DNA of 64,000 bases from Chitinivibrionales bacterium (GCA_035516255.1 DATJAL010000045.1:1-64000); one strand, 5' to 3'. Shown: positions 8,972 to 18,020, counted from the first letter of the stretch. Numbers and translations are program-made. The notes: generated by a model from the sequence alone, not told the origin.

Positions 8972-10030
8972 TTAAAAAACAATTTTACCTTTTATCCCCG
9001 AAAGCATCCCGTTTCCCAGAAGTAAAAAAATGCCCCTGCTTTTGGGGGCATAAGTTACGCTTTTATTTCCAGGAATAAAAATATCGTCGATGACTTTTCC
9101 ATTCGCCGAAATTATTCTTATGTTCCCCGGTCCACTATGATTATGTAATACACATGTCCGTCCGGCAAGTGTAATCGCGAGTTTATTTTTCGTCTGTGAC
9201 GGCAATGAATGTGTCACCACACTCTGCGCCCCCGACTTTTTATACACCCTCACCCAATCAATGTCAAAATATCCCGGGAACACGGTCGTCGAATCCGGCG
9301 AGCCCGGCCAGTCGCCGCCGAGCGCGAGGTTGACAAGCATGAAAAAGGGCTCGGCCGGAATGCCGTCCGTGGAGCGGAACCGCTCGACGCTGTCGACGTA
9401 CCACACGATCTTCGAAGAGTCCCATTCCACGCCGAAGGTGTGGAAGCCGGCGGAAAAATCCGGGCCGGTCCACGATCCGCCGGTCGACTGGTGCACGCCG
9501 TTCACCAGGTAATGGTTGGTCATGTACACCTTGTCCGGCTCGTCGCCGAGAATTTCGAGTATGTCAATCTCGGGGGGCCATTTGTTGTAGGGAAGGAGCC
9601 AGAACGCGGGCCAGTAGCCCTTACCTTTGGGGATTTTGCACCGGCATTCGAAGTAGCCGAACTGCTGGTCGAACTTGTCCATGGTGATCATCATGCCCGA
9701 CGCGTAGTCCTTGGCGATCGACGGCTGGCCGCAATACCCGTAGTTCACCGCACGCTTCTCGCACGTTTCGCGGTCCAGGCCGTTCGCCACCGAGATGTTT
9801 TCGGGCATGTACGCCTGCAGCTCATTGTTGCGCACGCCGCAAAAGTGGTCGTGCGGGGACCATTTCGATGTGTCAAGCGCGGTGCCGTTGAATTCGTCGT
9901 CGAAGGTGAGCGTCCATGATGCTGTTTTGGGCGGTGCTGCGAAAAGGGAAGGTGAAAAGGCTGCAATGACAAGCGCGTAAAAACAGGAACGGATGCGGAA
10001 GCGGTTCAAGGGATCCTCCCGTCGGTTCAT
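8972..10030 (-). CDS. GH16 family beta-glucanase / laminarinase
   Basis: 352 residues. A signal peptide (YALVIAAFSPSLFA) precedes a GH16 jelly-roll (~38-265): LTFDDEFNG near the start, the catalytic motif EIDILEILG (E-x-D-x-x-E; nucleophile and acid/base Glu), VEWDSSKIVWYVDS and DIDWVRVYKK at the end. Such enzymes hydrolyse beta-1,3 or mixed-linkage glucans outside the cell. The last ~80 residues form a sorting-type tail (IRIISANGKVIDD...). The first ATG (10030) has a weak ribosome site; a TTG at 10009 preceded by GGGAGGATCCC is a better-placed alternative start. The stretch for APKSRGIF also forms a terminator-like hairpin (9024-9051). Confidence 0.9.
   Translation of the reverse strand: MNRREDPLNRFRIRSCFYALVIAAFSPSLFAAPPKTASWTLTFDDEFNGTALDTSKWSPHDHFCGVRNNELQAYMPENISVANGLDRETCEKRAVNYGYCGQPSIAKDYASGMMITMDKFDQQFGYFECRCKIPKGKGYWPAFWLLPYNKWPPEIDILEILGDEPDKVYMTNHYLVNGVHQSTGGSWTGPDFSAGFHTFGVEWDSSKIVWYVDSVERFRSTDGIPAEPFFMLVNLALGGDWPGSPDSTTVFPGYFDIDWVRVYKKSGAQSVVTHSLPSQTKNKLAITLAGRTCVLHNHSGPGNIRIISANGKVIDDIFIPGNKSVTYAPKSRGIFLLLGNGMLSGIKGKIVF
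9024..9051 (-). terminator. Terminator-like hairpin inside the 3' end of the GH16 gene
   Basis: Read on the minus strand: ATGCCCCC, a short loop, GGGGCAT, then seven Ts. It has the form of a good intrinsic terminator but lies ~55-80 nt before the GH16 stop codon, within codons for the tail. Confidence 0.5.
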
Positions 10031-10073
10031 GTCAGTTTGTCAAGTGGTTGTCTCCTCGCTTCAATGACTGTTC

Positions 10074-11192
10074 TCACGGCCACAGCCATAAGAATTTCTG
10101 GATGATGACGCCCAGCAGGAAGAAAAACGCGGCTGCGCCGGCCGCGATCGCCGCGTAGCGCAGGTTGAACGGGATCATCGGCCGTTCGATGGCGGCCACG
10201 ACGTCGTTCATCGACTGGTAACGCCGGTTGCGGTTTTTCGCGAGCATCTTCTTGACCATCGCGGCGGTGCGGCGCGAAACCTGGTTGTTGATATCGCGCG
10301 GGGACGTGAACCCGCCGGTGATGTGTTTGGTGAGAATTTCCTGGGCCGTTGCCCCGGTGTATACCGTGGTGCCGGTGAGCGCGTAGTAGAGCGTGGCGCC
10401 CAGCGAATAGATGTCGGCCCTGGCGTCGATGTCGCGGTTGCCGTCCACCTGCTCGGGCGCCGTGTAATGCACCGATCCCACCATCACACCCTCTTGCGTG
10501 AGCGTGAGGTGCTGCGCGTCGTGGTGCATGGCGATGCCGAAATCGGTGAGCTTGGGCACGCGGTGCACGTCGAACATGATGTTCTCCGGTTTCACGTCGC
10601 GGTGCACCACGCTGTTGGCGTGCGCGTGGCCGAGCGCGCGCGCGATCTGGCGGATGATGGAGAGCGCCTCCTTTTCAGGGAGGAATTTCTTTTTGTCAAC
10701 GTAGTCCTTGAGCGACGGCCCGGGCAGCAGCTCCATCGCGTAGTAGTAGCTGCGGTGCACCCTGCCCGCGTCGAACACCGTCACGATGTTGGGGTGGTCG
10801 AGCTTGATGAGCGCGCGTATCTCCTGGAAGAACCGCATCGCCTTGGTCTTGTCGGCCGTGAGTTCCTGGTTCACCACCTTGATGGCGACCGTTCGGCCCA
10901 TGAACTCGTGGGTCGCTTCGTACACCTTGCCCATGCCGCCTTCGCCGATCAACCTGCCCAGGCGGTAAGGGCCGAAATACTTCCCGTCGCCGGTGCCGAG
11001 CTGGCTGATGTGCTCGAGCTCGTCGATCTGCTCCTCGAGCAGGATTCCCTGTTTGACAAGGATCTCCTCCAGCGTGGTCTCGAACCCGATTTTTTTTCCC
11101 TTTTTCATCATCTCCTGGCACTGTTCCAACTGGGCCTCGGTGACGAGCTTTTTCTCGAGCGCGAGCTTGATGAGGGGAGAGACGTTGTTCAC
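10074..11192 (-). CDS. Membrane-anchored Ser/Thr protein kinase (PknB-like)
   Basis: 372 residues from a GTG start (11192) that overlaps the TGA of the upstream gene (GTGA), preceded by GGGGGAAC. Residues ~5-55 form a small helical module (LEKKLVTEAQLEQCQEMMKK) like that found before some kinases and GspE-type ATPases. The Hanks kinase domain (~73-325) is complete: GEGGMGKV loop, AIKVV Lys, HRDVKPEN catalytic loop, DFG, YTAPEQ. A single C-terminal membrane helix (~345-368) follows, with nothing sizeable beyond it, so the kinase faces the cytosol and has no external sensor. The tight coupling with the radical SAM and membrane genes points to a shared process. Confidence 0.9.
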   Translation of the reverse strand: MNNVSPLIKLALEKKLVTEAQLEQCQEMMKKGKKIGFETTLEEILVKQGILLEEQIDELEHISQLGTGDGKYFGPYRLGRLIGEGGMGKVYEATHEFMGRTVAIKVVNQELTADKTKAMRFFQEIRALIKLDHPNIVTVFDAGRVHRSYYYAMELLPGPSLKDYVDKKKFLPEKEALSIIRQIARALGHAHANSVVHRDVKPENIMFDVHRVPKLTDFGIAMHHDAQHLTLTQEGVMVGSVHYTAPEQVDGNRDIDARADIYSLGATLYYALTGTTVYTGATAQEILTKHITGGFTSPRDINNQVSRRTAAMVKKMLAKNRNRRYQSMNDVVAAIERPMIPFNLRYAAIAAGAAAFFFLLGVIIQKFLWLWP

Positions 11193-12622
11193 GGGTTCCC
11201 CCGTTTTGCATCGAGCGGCGGCATGTCGATGTTCTCGAGGAAGGCGAAGTAGCTGTCGTAGGTGCTGGCGAGCCTGCTCACCAAAAATCTGAACCCGCCC
11301 TTGACGATGAGCGTTTCGAAGCTGAAGCGGAACACGCGGCGAAAGTCCCACACAAGCGCGTCGATCACCACGTTGAGCACGAGCTTGAGGCCCTCGAGCA
11401 AGAGCCGCCGCAGGGAATAAAACTTGTGGTATGCGTTAATCATTTCCTTCTGGAGCTGCACCGCGGTCATGGTCTTGGGCTGATACACGATGTACATGCC
11501 GTTGTAGTTCTCCCACCGCCGGTGGAACAAGCGCTTTTGCGAAACCATGGCGTTGTAAACCGGCGTTCCGGGAAACGGCGTGAGGATGGTGAACTGCACG
11601 GTGTCGATGTGGCGGTCGATGGCGAAATCGACCGTTTGACGCAGGATCTCGACCGTGTCGTTGTCGTCGCCGAAAATGAACATTCCGTGGATGTTGATCC
11701 CGCAGTCGTGGAGCACGTTGATGGCGTTTTCGATGTCGGCGCGCGTCTGGGATTTATGCATGGCCTTAAGCGCGAGGTCATTGATGGACTCGAACCCGAT
11801 GAAAACGATGCGGCAGCCGGCTTTTTCCATTTTCCTGAGAAGCGCGGGGTTGCGCGCGATGTCCTGCCGCACCTGGGCGGTCCACGTGATGTCGATGTCC
11901 TGCGCAAGGATGAGGTCGCACAACTCATCGATGCGGCGCTGGTTGGCCGTGAAGTTGTCGTCGTAGAAGAATACGCTGTTGGTCTTGAAAAAGGTGAGCG
12001 CGTGCTTTACCTCATCGATGATGCGCTGCGGCGACTGAAAGCGGAAGTGTTTGCCGAAGACCTTGGTGACACAGCAGAAGTTGCAGTCGAACGGGCACCC
12101 GCGCGAGGTCATGATGGGGATGATGTCCATGGAATCGACGCCCTGGATCAGACTGTAGTTGATAAGAGGCAACTGCTCGACGTCGTCGATCGCCTCGCCC
12201 TGCACGATCTTTTCCGCGTACTTCCCCTCCACGATGTCGATGATGTTTTTTTCCGCCTCGCCCTGCACGATGCAGTCCGCCGTGTCCTGGAAATCTTCAG
12301 GCACAAGCGAGGCATGGATGCCGCCGACGATGATGCGGCTTTCGGGATAGATGCGGCGGATCTGGTTTGCCAGGGCCTTGGCGCGTGTGGCGGACGTCGT
12401 CAATGATGAAATGCAGAAGACGTCGGCATGGATCGTGAAAGGATCGATCCGCTCAGGCAGCACGCTTTCGTTGTAGATGCGCACGTCGTAGCCGGCATTG
12501 TGCAGGATGGTGCCCAGGTAGAGCGTGCCGGTGAGCGGCAGTTTCATGAAATCTTCAAACACATTGGCCACGGCGCCGGACGGCTCGATGAACACCACAG
12601 ATTTTTTCCGCAGCGCGTTCAT
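11189..12622 (-). CDS. B12-binding radical SAM protein
   Basis: 477 residues. ATG 12622 overlaps the stop of the upstream gene (ATGA), which fixes the start. Residues ~8-140 are a cobalamin-binding-like Rossmann domain (TGTLYLGTILHNAGYDVRIYN, IIVGGIHASLVPEDF). The radical SAM core follows, with SRGCPFDCNFCC supplying the CxxxCxxC cluster and TPFPGTPVYNAM near its end. The C-terminal ~90 residues are helical and partly hydrophobic. Members of this class do methylations or rearrangements on lipids, peptides or cofactors; the substrate cannot be told. It is translationally coupled on both sides. Confidence 0.88.
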   Translation of the reverse strand: MNALRKKSVVFIEPSGAVANVFEDFMKLPLTGTLYLGTILHNAGYDVRIYNESVLPERIDPFTIHADVFCISSLTTSATRAKALANQIRRIYPESRIIVGGIHASLVPEDFQDTADCIVQGEAEKNIIDIVEGKYAEKIVQGEAIDDVEQLPLINYSLIQGVDSMDIIPIMTSRGCPFDCNFCCVTKVFGKHFRFQSPQRIIDEVKHALTFFKTNSVFFYDDNFTANQRRIDELCDLILAQDIDITWTAQVRQDIARNPALLRKMEKAGCRIVFIGFESINDLALKAMHKSQTRADIENAINVLHDCGINIHGMFIFGDDNDTVEILRQTVDFAIDRHIDTVQFTILTPFPGTPVYNAMVSQKRLFHRRWENYNGMYIVYQPKTMTAVQLQKEMINAYHKFYSLRRLLLEGLKLVLNVVIDALVWDFRRVFRFSFETLIVKGGFRFLVSRLASTYDSYFAFLENIDMPPLDAKRGNP

Positions 12623-13092
12623 CTGTCTCTCTCTGCGACCCACACACTGGCGCCTGCAAGGATGAAAATGGTCCACCACAAATCCGCGCTAATCGAAAAC
12701 ACGAAAAAGAACACGACCGATACCGAGATGAGCAGCAGTCCCGAAAGGAGCCAGGTTTTTTTTCTTTTGCAGAGAAGGTAAGCGGTGGTCACAGCGATTC
12801 CCATGAACATGATGAAAACGGGCCAGAACTTTTTAAGCGTTGCCCATGAGGTGAAGTCGCAATAAAGCGCAAGGCCGCTAAAGCAGATCAGATAGATGCC
12901 AACCGTAAGGTACAGCGCCTCTTTGCGGTTGCGCGTCCTGAAAATGCCGATAAACCCTACGCCGAGAATGGTGATGACAACCGGCCACAACTTGTAAAAG
13001 AAGGAAAGGCGGAGCAGCGAATCGATGCCGAGCAGCGCGCCGATGATCCCGAGAAAGATCGCAAAACGGCTGTAGCTGGTGAGTTTGTTCAT
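12619..13092 (-). CDS. Small multi-pass membrane protein (LiaF/DUF5668-like)
   Basis: 157 residues from ATG 13092 (MNKLTSYSRFAIFLG). Five or six hydrophobic helices in closely packed pairs (FAIFLGIIGALLGIDSLL, LWPVVITILGVGFIG, FWPVFIMFMGIAVTT) resemble the membrane part of LiaF/LiaI-type envelope proteins; the repeated LWPV / FWPVFI motif is typical. No soluble domain. It is the first gene of the coupled trio and may sense or report envelope state to the kinase (inference). Confidence 0.7.
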   Translation of the reverse strand: MNKLTSYSRFAIFLGIIGALLGIDSLLRLSFFYKLWPVVITILGVGFIGIFRTRNRKEALYLTVGIYLICFSGLALYCDFTSWATLKKFWPVFIMFMGIAVTTAYLLCKRKKTWLLSGLLLISVSVVFFFVFSISADLWWTIFILAGASVWVAERDR

Positions 13093-13177
13093 GGGCGGTT
13101 TCCGGCCGAAAAAAGCAAATTCAACCAAAGAAAAAGCGATAACGTAAATATATTTGATGCCTTATGCCGCCCGCCGG

Positions 13178-15823
13178 TTACTTCGCCACCACCCTGATGA
13201 GTTTTCCGGGCGCAACCGCACTATCCTCGTCCATGTTGTTTTCCCTGCAGAGATTGTTGACCGGTACGCCGAACGCGGCGGCGATGCGCAGCAGCGTGTC
13301 GCCTTCCTTGACCTTGTAGTAGATGACATCAGGCTGAGCCGCCGCTTTCGCCTGCTGTGCGGAGGGCGTTTCCGACTGTGCAGCGGGCTTTGCGGCCTGC
13401 GAGGGTGTTTCATTGCCTGCCGGGATGAGCAGGGTGTCGCCTGCGCGGACCAGCGAGTCTGCGCCGATGGCGTTTGCCGCCATGAGCGCCGCAACAGTCA
13501 GGGAATATTTCTGCGAAATCCTGAAAAGGTTTTCCCCTTTTGCAACAACATGCCGGCGCTGATCCGCTGCGGCCGGCGCCGTCGTCGGCTTTTGCATCAC
13601 GGTTTTTGATGAGGAACCGCTGTCAACAGAGTCCATGTCCAGTACTTTGATATTTTTCGCCATGGCATTTTTCTGAGAGACCGTGTCCTGCGTTGCCGGG
13701 GCAGGGGAAGGCGCAACAACGGCCGCGACCTGCGCCGGAGTTTTCATGGAAATCACCAGCATCTGGCCGATTTTTATCCTCGGATGCGCCATGTTGAGGT
13801 GGTTGAGCGACGTTAGTTGAAGGAGCGTGATGTTGTATTGACGCGAAATCGAGAAGGGCGTTTCGCCGATTTTTACCACATGCACCCTGTCGGGAACGGC
13901 CTGGCTGGCCGCCGCAGGCGCCTCAGCAGATTGCACGGCCAATTGCACTTGGGCCACTGGTTGGCCTGCTTGCGCGGACGCTGCCGCCGCGACCGGCCCC
14001 GCAGCGGACGCCGCAACCGGCGCGGTTTTGCCTGCTGCAGCGGGCGCAGAGGATGACGCGAGTTCCACAGGAATCGGCCTGCTCACCACAAGAACGCGGC
14101 CCGGCCTGAGAAGTGTGCGGGCCGTGATGCGGTTCCAGCGGCAGAGCTGGGTGATCCGCACATGATAATGACGCGCGATCTTGCCGAGGTTGTCGCCGGG
14201 ACGGATGCGGTGCCGCACCACCACGCCCGAAAACTCGTAGTCCGGAAGGTCAAGCGCCTTGATCTCGGATTCGGGCGGCAGGGAATAGGCCACATCCACG
14301 CCGAGCGTCGTGTCGGACGCCGGAATGAAAAGGTGGTGGCCGGGAACGAGCTTTGAGGCAAGGGTGAGCCGGTTGATTGCGGCGAGCGCGTCGGCAGTCA
14401 CGTTGTGCTGTCCGGCAACATTCTGGATGGTGTCGTTGCGCTTGATCTCATAGCGCAGCCACCGCACCCGTTTCTCGGGCGGCAGTTTCGCATAAAAGGT
14501 GCTCCAGGATTTTTTCTTTCCCGAGGGCAGGTACAGAATGGCGTTGGCGACGTCCGGGGGCGTGCACCAGCGCATGATGTGCGGGTTCATTTTCTTAAGC
14601 GAATCGCAGTCCACGCCGAGTCCCGCCGCAATGTCGGCCATGCTGACGCAGCCGTCCAGGCGCACGGTGTCGAGCGGGAGCGTGCCCGTGGTGGGCATGA
14701 AGACGCCGAAGCATTTCGGGTTTTTTGCAATTGTCAACGCCGCAAGATAGCAGGGCACGTAGTTCTTGGTCTGGCGCGGGAGCCGCTTGAGCGCCCAGTA
14801 GTCGTTGGTCCCGTGGCGGGCGATGCAGCGCGTGACGCCGTTTTCGCCGCAGTTGTAGGCGGCAAGCGCGAGGTGCCAGTTTCCGAATTCGCTGTAGAGT
14901 TTCTTGAGGTAGCCGATGGCCGCCTCGGTGGAACGGATCGGGTCGCGTCGCTCGTCGATCCAGAAGTCCCTCCGCAGGCCGTACAGTTTTCCCGTTGACG
15001 CGATGAACTGCCAGATGCCCAGTGCGTTCGCATACGAGTAGGCGAGCGGGTTGAAGCCGCTCTCAATGAGCGGCAGGTAGGCCAGGTCCTGCGGCAGGCC
15101 GCTGTCCGCGAACATGGTTTTCATGACCGGCAGGTAATACGAAGCGCGAAAAAACCAGCGGTCGACCGTGATGCTCCGGTTTTTAAGGTAAAAATAAAGG
15201 GCGCGCTGCACCCGTTGGTTCCAGACCATGGGGACGTCGTAGGAAAGGTTTTTCTGGCACGCAATGGCGGCCATGGCCACGCTGTCGGACGGAAGCACGT
15301 TCATGGAATCCATCGAAAGCATCATCTGGTTCTGGAACACGGCCATGGTGATGTCTTCGGGCATGGGGTAGGAGGCGGGCATTTGCTCTTTGTAAACGGC
15401 GGCGATCTGCTCGAGATACCGGGCCGGCGGCAGGCGATGGGCGCCTTCGGTCGCCTGGTCCATGTTTTCAACCGCCCGCACCGCCTCCTTGAGGGTGGAA
15501 TCTGCGGACGCGTAGTTGCTGTCGGCGATGTAGGATTTCGCCACCTCGATGAGGTCGGCCGGGTCGTCGTAGATGCTGTCGATTTCGTCTGCCGAGAGAG
15601 AATCGCCGGATTCGGCGGAGTCCGCATACGCGGCGGTGTCGGTCGCTTCCTGAGCGGCGGCAGCGGCTCTGACCGCGGCCGCCTTAACGGCTTGTTGTCT
15701 TTGTGAAGGAGGAACTTTGGCGTGGGTGGAGGCGCAGCCGGAGTCGAGTAGCAGCGATGCGACGGTGAAGAGAAGAAAAAGGAAGAAAGTATTCTTCGAT
15801 TTGAGAAAAGAAAAATCCGGCAA
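13178..15823 (-). CDS. LysM-containing lytic transglycosylase (MltD-like)
   Basis: 881 residues, starting at a TTG (15823) with TAGGAG 7-8 nt upstream; no better start exists. An N-terminal hydrophobic signal ends in LLLDSGC, an imperfect lipobox. The transglycosylase domain (~225-370) shows LIESGFNPLAYSYANALGIW (catalytic Glu) and LALAAYNCGENGV. Five LysM modules follow (near 455-500, 535-580, 650-693, 760-803, 836-880), each with the (K/R)xGDxxxxIA pattern, e.g. YKVKEGDTLLRIA. MltD-type enzymes cut glycan strands in the periplasm; five LysM modules is on the high side. It may be transcribed with the trio 85 bp downstream. Confidence 0.92.
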   Translation of the reverse strand: MPDFSFLKSKNTFFLFLLFTVASLLLDSGCASTHAKVPPSQRQQAVKAAAVRAAAAAQEATDTAAYADSAESGDSLSADEIDSIYDDPADLIEVAKSYIADSNYASADSTLKEAVRAVENMDQATEGAHRLPPARYLEQIAAVYKEQMPASYPMPEDITMAVFQNQMMLSMDSMNVLPSDSVAMAAIACQKNLSYDVPMVWNQRVQRALYFYLKNRSITVDRWFFRASYYLPVMKTMFADSGLPQDLAYLPLIESGFNPLAYSYANALGIWQFIASTGKLYGLRRDFWIDERRDPIRSTEAAIGYLKKLYSEFGNWHLALAAYNCGENGVTRCIARHGTNDYWALKRLPRQTKNYVPCYLAALTIAKNPKCFGVFMPTTGTLPLDTVRLDGCVSMADIAAGLGVDCDSLKKMNPHIMRWCTPPDVANAILYLPSGKKKSWSTFYAKLPPEKRVRWLRYEIKRNDTIQNVAGQHNVTADALAAINRLTLASKLVPGHHLFIPASDTTLGVDVAYSLPPESEIKALDLPDYEFSGVVVRHRIRPGDNLGKIARHYHVRITQLCRWNRITARTLLRPGRVLVVSRPIPVELASSSAPAAAGKTAPVAASAAGPVAAAASAQAGQPVAQVQLAVQSAEAPAAASQAVPDRVHVVKIGETPFSISRQYNITLLQLTSLNHLNMAHPRIKIGQMLVISMKTPAQVAAVVAPSPAPATQDTVSQKNAMAKNIKVLDMDSVDSGSSSKTVMQKPTTAPAAADQRRHVVAKGENLFRISQKYSLTVAALMAANAIGADSLVRAGDTLLIPAGNETPSQAAKPAAQSETPSAQQAKAAAQPDVIYYKVKEGDTLLRIAAAFGVPVNNLCRENNMDEDSAVAPGKLIRVVAK

Positions 15824-16184
15824 ACGATACTCCTATCCGAAGCAATTACGGATTCCCTGGTAATAAAATTAATTTATTCGGGAAAAGTTTTTTAAAGAAA
15901 TGTGAGATTTTGATGAGATTTATTCGTTTGCGATTCGCCGGGTATGCTCGCAAACTCGCACTGCATTCCATCACCGTGCTTGAGTTCAACGTGCCAAGCG
16001 CGCGCTTCTCGCTGGTAAATCAAATGAAAAGGCTTTCGGGACCGGCATGGTTTCATGATCCATATCGTCAAGCACCAATAATCCGCCTTTTAAATCTCCT
16101 GTCTTTTTTCTTGCCTCCATAAACAGCGCCAACCATCTTTATTATTAAGGAAAGGGTTTACTTCTTTTAGTAAAGGGAGGACGT
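15824..16184. other. Intergenic gap, no gene recognised
   Basis: A 361-bp divergent gap between the transglycosylase and OmpA-family genes. It should hold promoters for both. A 70-codon frame at 15910-16122 has no good ribosome site and no family resemblance. A GGGAGG ribosome site at ~16176 serves the OmpA gene. I see no repeat or structured element. Confidence 0.5.
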
Positions 16185-17759
16185 ATGACATTTTTCACGC
16201 ACAAAACCATGGTTATCATGGCAACGGGCGCAATGCTGGTCGCCGCGGTGTGGCCGGACCGGGCCGTAGCCGACACATGGACGCCCATGCCCGCGACCAC
16301 GTCGCTGGGCACGCGGGGGCTTTCGCAGACCGCGTCGGCGCGTGCGCTCGGCGCGGGACGCCTCAACATCACCCTGCAGGGCTCATGGTACCAGCAGAAG
16401 GATTTTTTCCCCGGCGCTCCCAATGCCAACGCGAACATCGTCACGGGCATCGGCGCCCTGGCTTTCGGCGTCAGCAACTACTTTGACGTTTTCGGCGGCG
16501 CGAATTTCTTCGACCTGTCAAAATATACCGTCTCTTCCACCAAGTCGGGATTGGGCACCATGGTGGGCGGCATGCAGGCGTCGCTGCCGCTGCCGCAGGG
16601 CGTTCCCATCTTTCTGGGAGCGCAGGCCATGGCGCTCGGCGGCGTTTCTAAAAACCAGATCAACACGAATTACGCTGACGGATACAACTACCTTGAGACG
16701 CGCGTCCACTGGGACATGCTGGGCAAGGTCATGGAATCGCTCATCCTCGGCAATGAAAGCCGCGGATTCGAGCTGCACCTCAACGAGGGCGCGGACAAGT
16801 CAACCGATCCTTCCACCGACCCGCTGTTGCTGCTCTCCGGCGGGGTGGTGGGACATTTAATTCCGTATTTGTCGCTGGCGGTCGAGGCCAATTCGCGCAC
16901 CTATCTCAAGAAACGTTCTTTTACCACGGATCCTGTATGGATCACGCCGTCTGTCCTCATCCGGACACCCGCCCTTCTCGCTTTTACCATCGGCTGCGAC
17001 ATTTCTGCCGCGCAGAAACGCAAGAACGATCCTGCCCCGCAGTCCCTGGAGCCGTTCCGCCTTTTCGGCAACATGATGTTATCGATCGACTGCCTTGAAG
17101 GACAACGCCGCGCCGTCGCGGAAAAAGCGAAGAACGATTCCATGGAGCACGCGCAGTGCCTTGCCGACGTCCAGCGCATCACCATGATGCGTGACAACAT
17201 AAGAAAAAAACAGCGGGCCGATTCACTTGAGTGCATACGGGTCGGCGACTCGCTCAAGGGCGCCAGCGACGCTTTGGTGCGCAGAATTCAGTCCGATTCC
17301 ATGGCGCTTGAGGCGGCAAAGGCCGAATACAACCGTCTGCTCGCGATCGAGAAGGACCGGCGGTCCGACATGGAGAAAAAGCTGCTTTCTACCGGCATGC
17401 TGATCCTCGACGCAGTCTATTTCGAATCCGGCAGGACCGAGATTTCCATGAATTCAAAGCCGTATCTCAAGATCATCGGCAAAATGCTGGAACGGTATCC
17501 CAAGCTGCAGCTCGAGGTTGGAGGCCATACCGACAACATGGGCAACGCGGCCAAGAACCAGCAGCTCAGCCAGCTGCGCGCCGAGGCGGTGCGCAATTAC
17601 CTGCTGATGGTTGCGCCGTCGATGTCCGAACGGCTTTCGGCAATGGGCTACGGACCGTCCCAGCCCAAGGCCGACAACCGGAGCGCGGCGGGAAGGAAGA
17701 TCAACCGGCGCGTGGAGATCAAGGTGTTGAATCCGGAGGTGCTGAAGGAATATAATTAA
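16185..17759 (+). CDS. OmpA-family outer membrane protein
   Basis: 524 residues, signal peptide (MVIMATGAMLVAAVWPDRAVA). Residues ~35-290 contain alternating amphipathic strands and glycine (LNITLQGSWYQQKDFF, GVSNYFDVFGGANFF, IFLGAQAMALGG), consistent with a beta-barrel. A coiled-coil linker (~300-400) follows, then an OmpA/MotB peptidoglycan-binding domain (~410-520: VYFESGRTEISMNSKPYL, VGGHTDNMGNAAKNQQLSQL, RAEAVRNYL, NRRVEIKVL). It would tether the outer membrane to the wall. Monocistronic: strong GGGAGG site and an intrinsic terminator at 17787-17826. Confidence 0.9.
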   Translation: MTFFTHKTMVIMATGAMLVAAVWPDRAVADTWTPMPATTSLGTRGLSQTASARALGAGRLNITLQGSWYQQKDFFPGAPNANANIVTGIGALAFGVSNYFDVFGGANFFDLSKYTVSSTKSGLGTMVGGMQASLPLPQGVPIFLGAQAMALGGVSKNQINTNYADGYNYLETRVHWDMLGKVMESLILGNESRGFELHLNEGADKSTDPSTDPLLLLSGGVVGHLIPYLSLAVEANSRTYLKKRSFTTDPVWITPSVLIRTPALLAFTIGCDISAAQKRKNDPAPQSLEPFRLFGNMMLSIDCLEGQRRAVAEKAKNDSMEHAQCLADVQRITMMRDNIRKKQRADSLECIRVGDSLKGASDALVRRIQSDSMALEAAKAEYNRLLAIEKDRRSDMEKKLLSTGMLILDAVYFESGRTEISMNSKPYLKIIGKMLERYPKLQLEVGGHTDNMGNAAKNQQLSQLRAEAVRNYLLMVAPSMSERLSAMGYGPSQPKADNRSAAGRKINRRVEIKVLNPEVLKEYN

Positions 17760-17786
17760 CAGGGTTGAGTGATTAAGGTGAAAATG

Positions 17787-17826
17787 AAACCGCGGTCGTC
17801 TAAATGATGATCGCGGTTTTTTTATT
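17787..17826 (+). terminator. Intrinsic terminator after the OmpA-family gene
   Basis: AAACCGCGGTC pairs with GATCGCGGTTT (one mismatch) and is followed by TTTTTT. Confidence 0.85.
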
Positions 17827-17859
17827 AAAGGGTTTTCAAGAAAAAAAGAATCAAGAAAA

Positions 17860-18020
17860 AATATAAAATCAAGATATGGAAGGGCCTCGCCGGCCCTTAG
17901 GCCCGGCAAGGAAAAGGCAAATGACATAATGGAGGTGCGAAGCACCACTACCTTGCCCTTTGGGAATAAAATGACAACATGCTTATTGTTGTCCGCCCTC
18001 CAAACCTCCCACGCCGGGGA
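17860..18020 (+). repeat. Conserved structured intergenic element R5, copy A
   Basis: The only close match is 50912-51080 in the same orientation; over the last 80 positions 72 are identical by eye. It contains three hairpins: AAGGGCC-TCGCC-GGCCCTT, GGTGC-GAA-GCACC and CTCCC..GCCGGGGA, joined by conserved single-stranded blocks (GCAAGGAAA, CAAATGACATAAT, ATGCTTATTGT, GTCCGCCCTCCAAACCTCCC). It lies 100 bp after the OmpA-family stop. It may be a small RNA, a 3'-end element or a miniature mobile element. Confidence 0.7.

Noticed and set aside
15910-16122. 70-codon frame in the gap before the OmpA gene
   Set aside because: No ribosome site, no family resemblance, overlaps the region expected to hold promoters.
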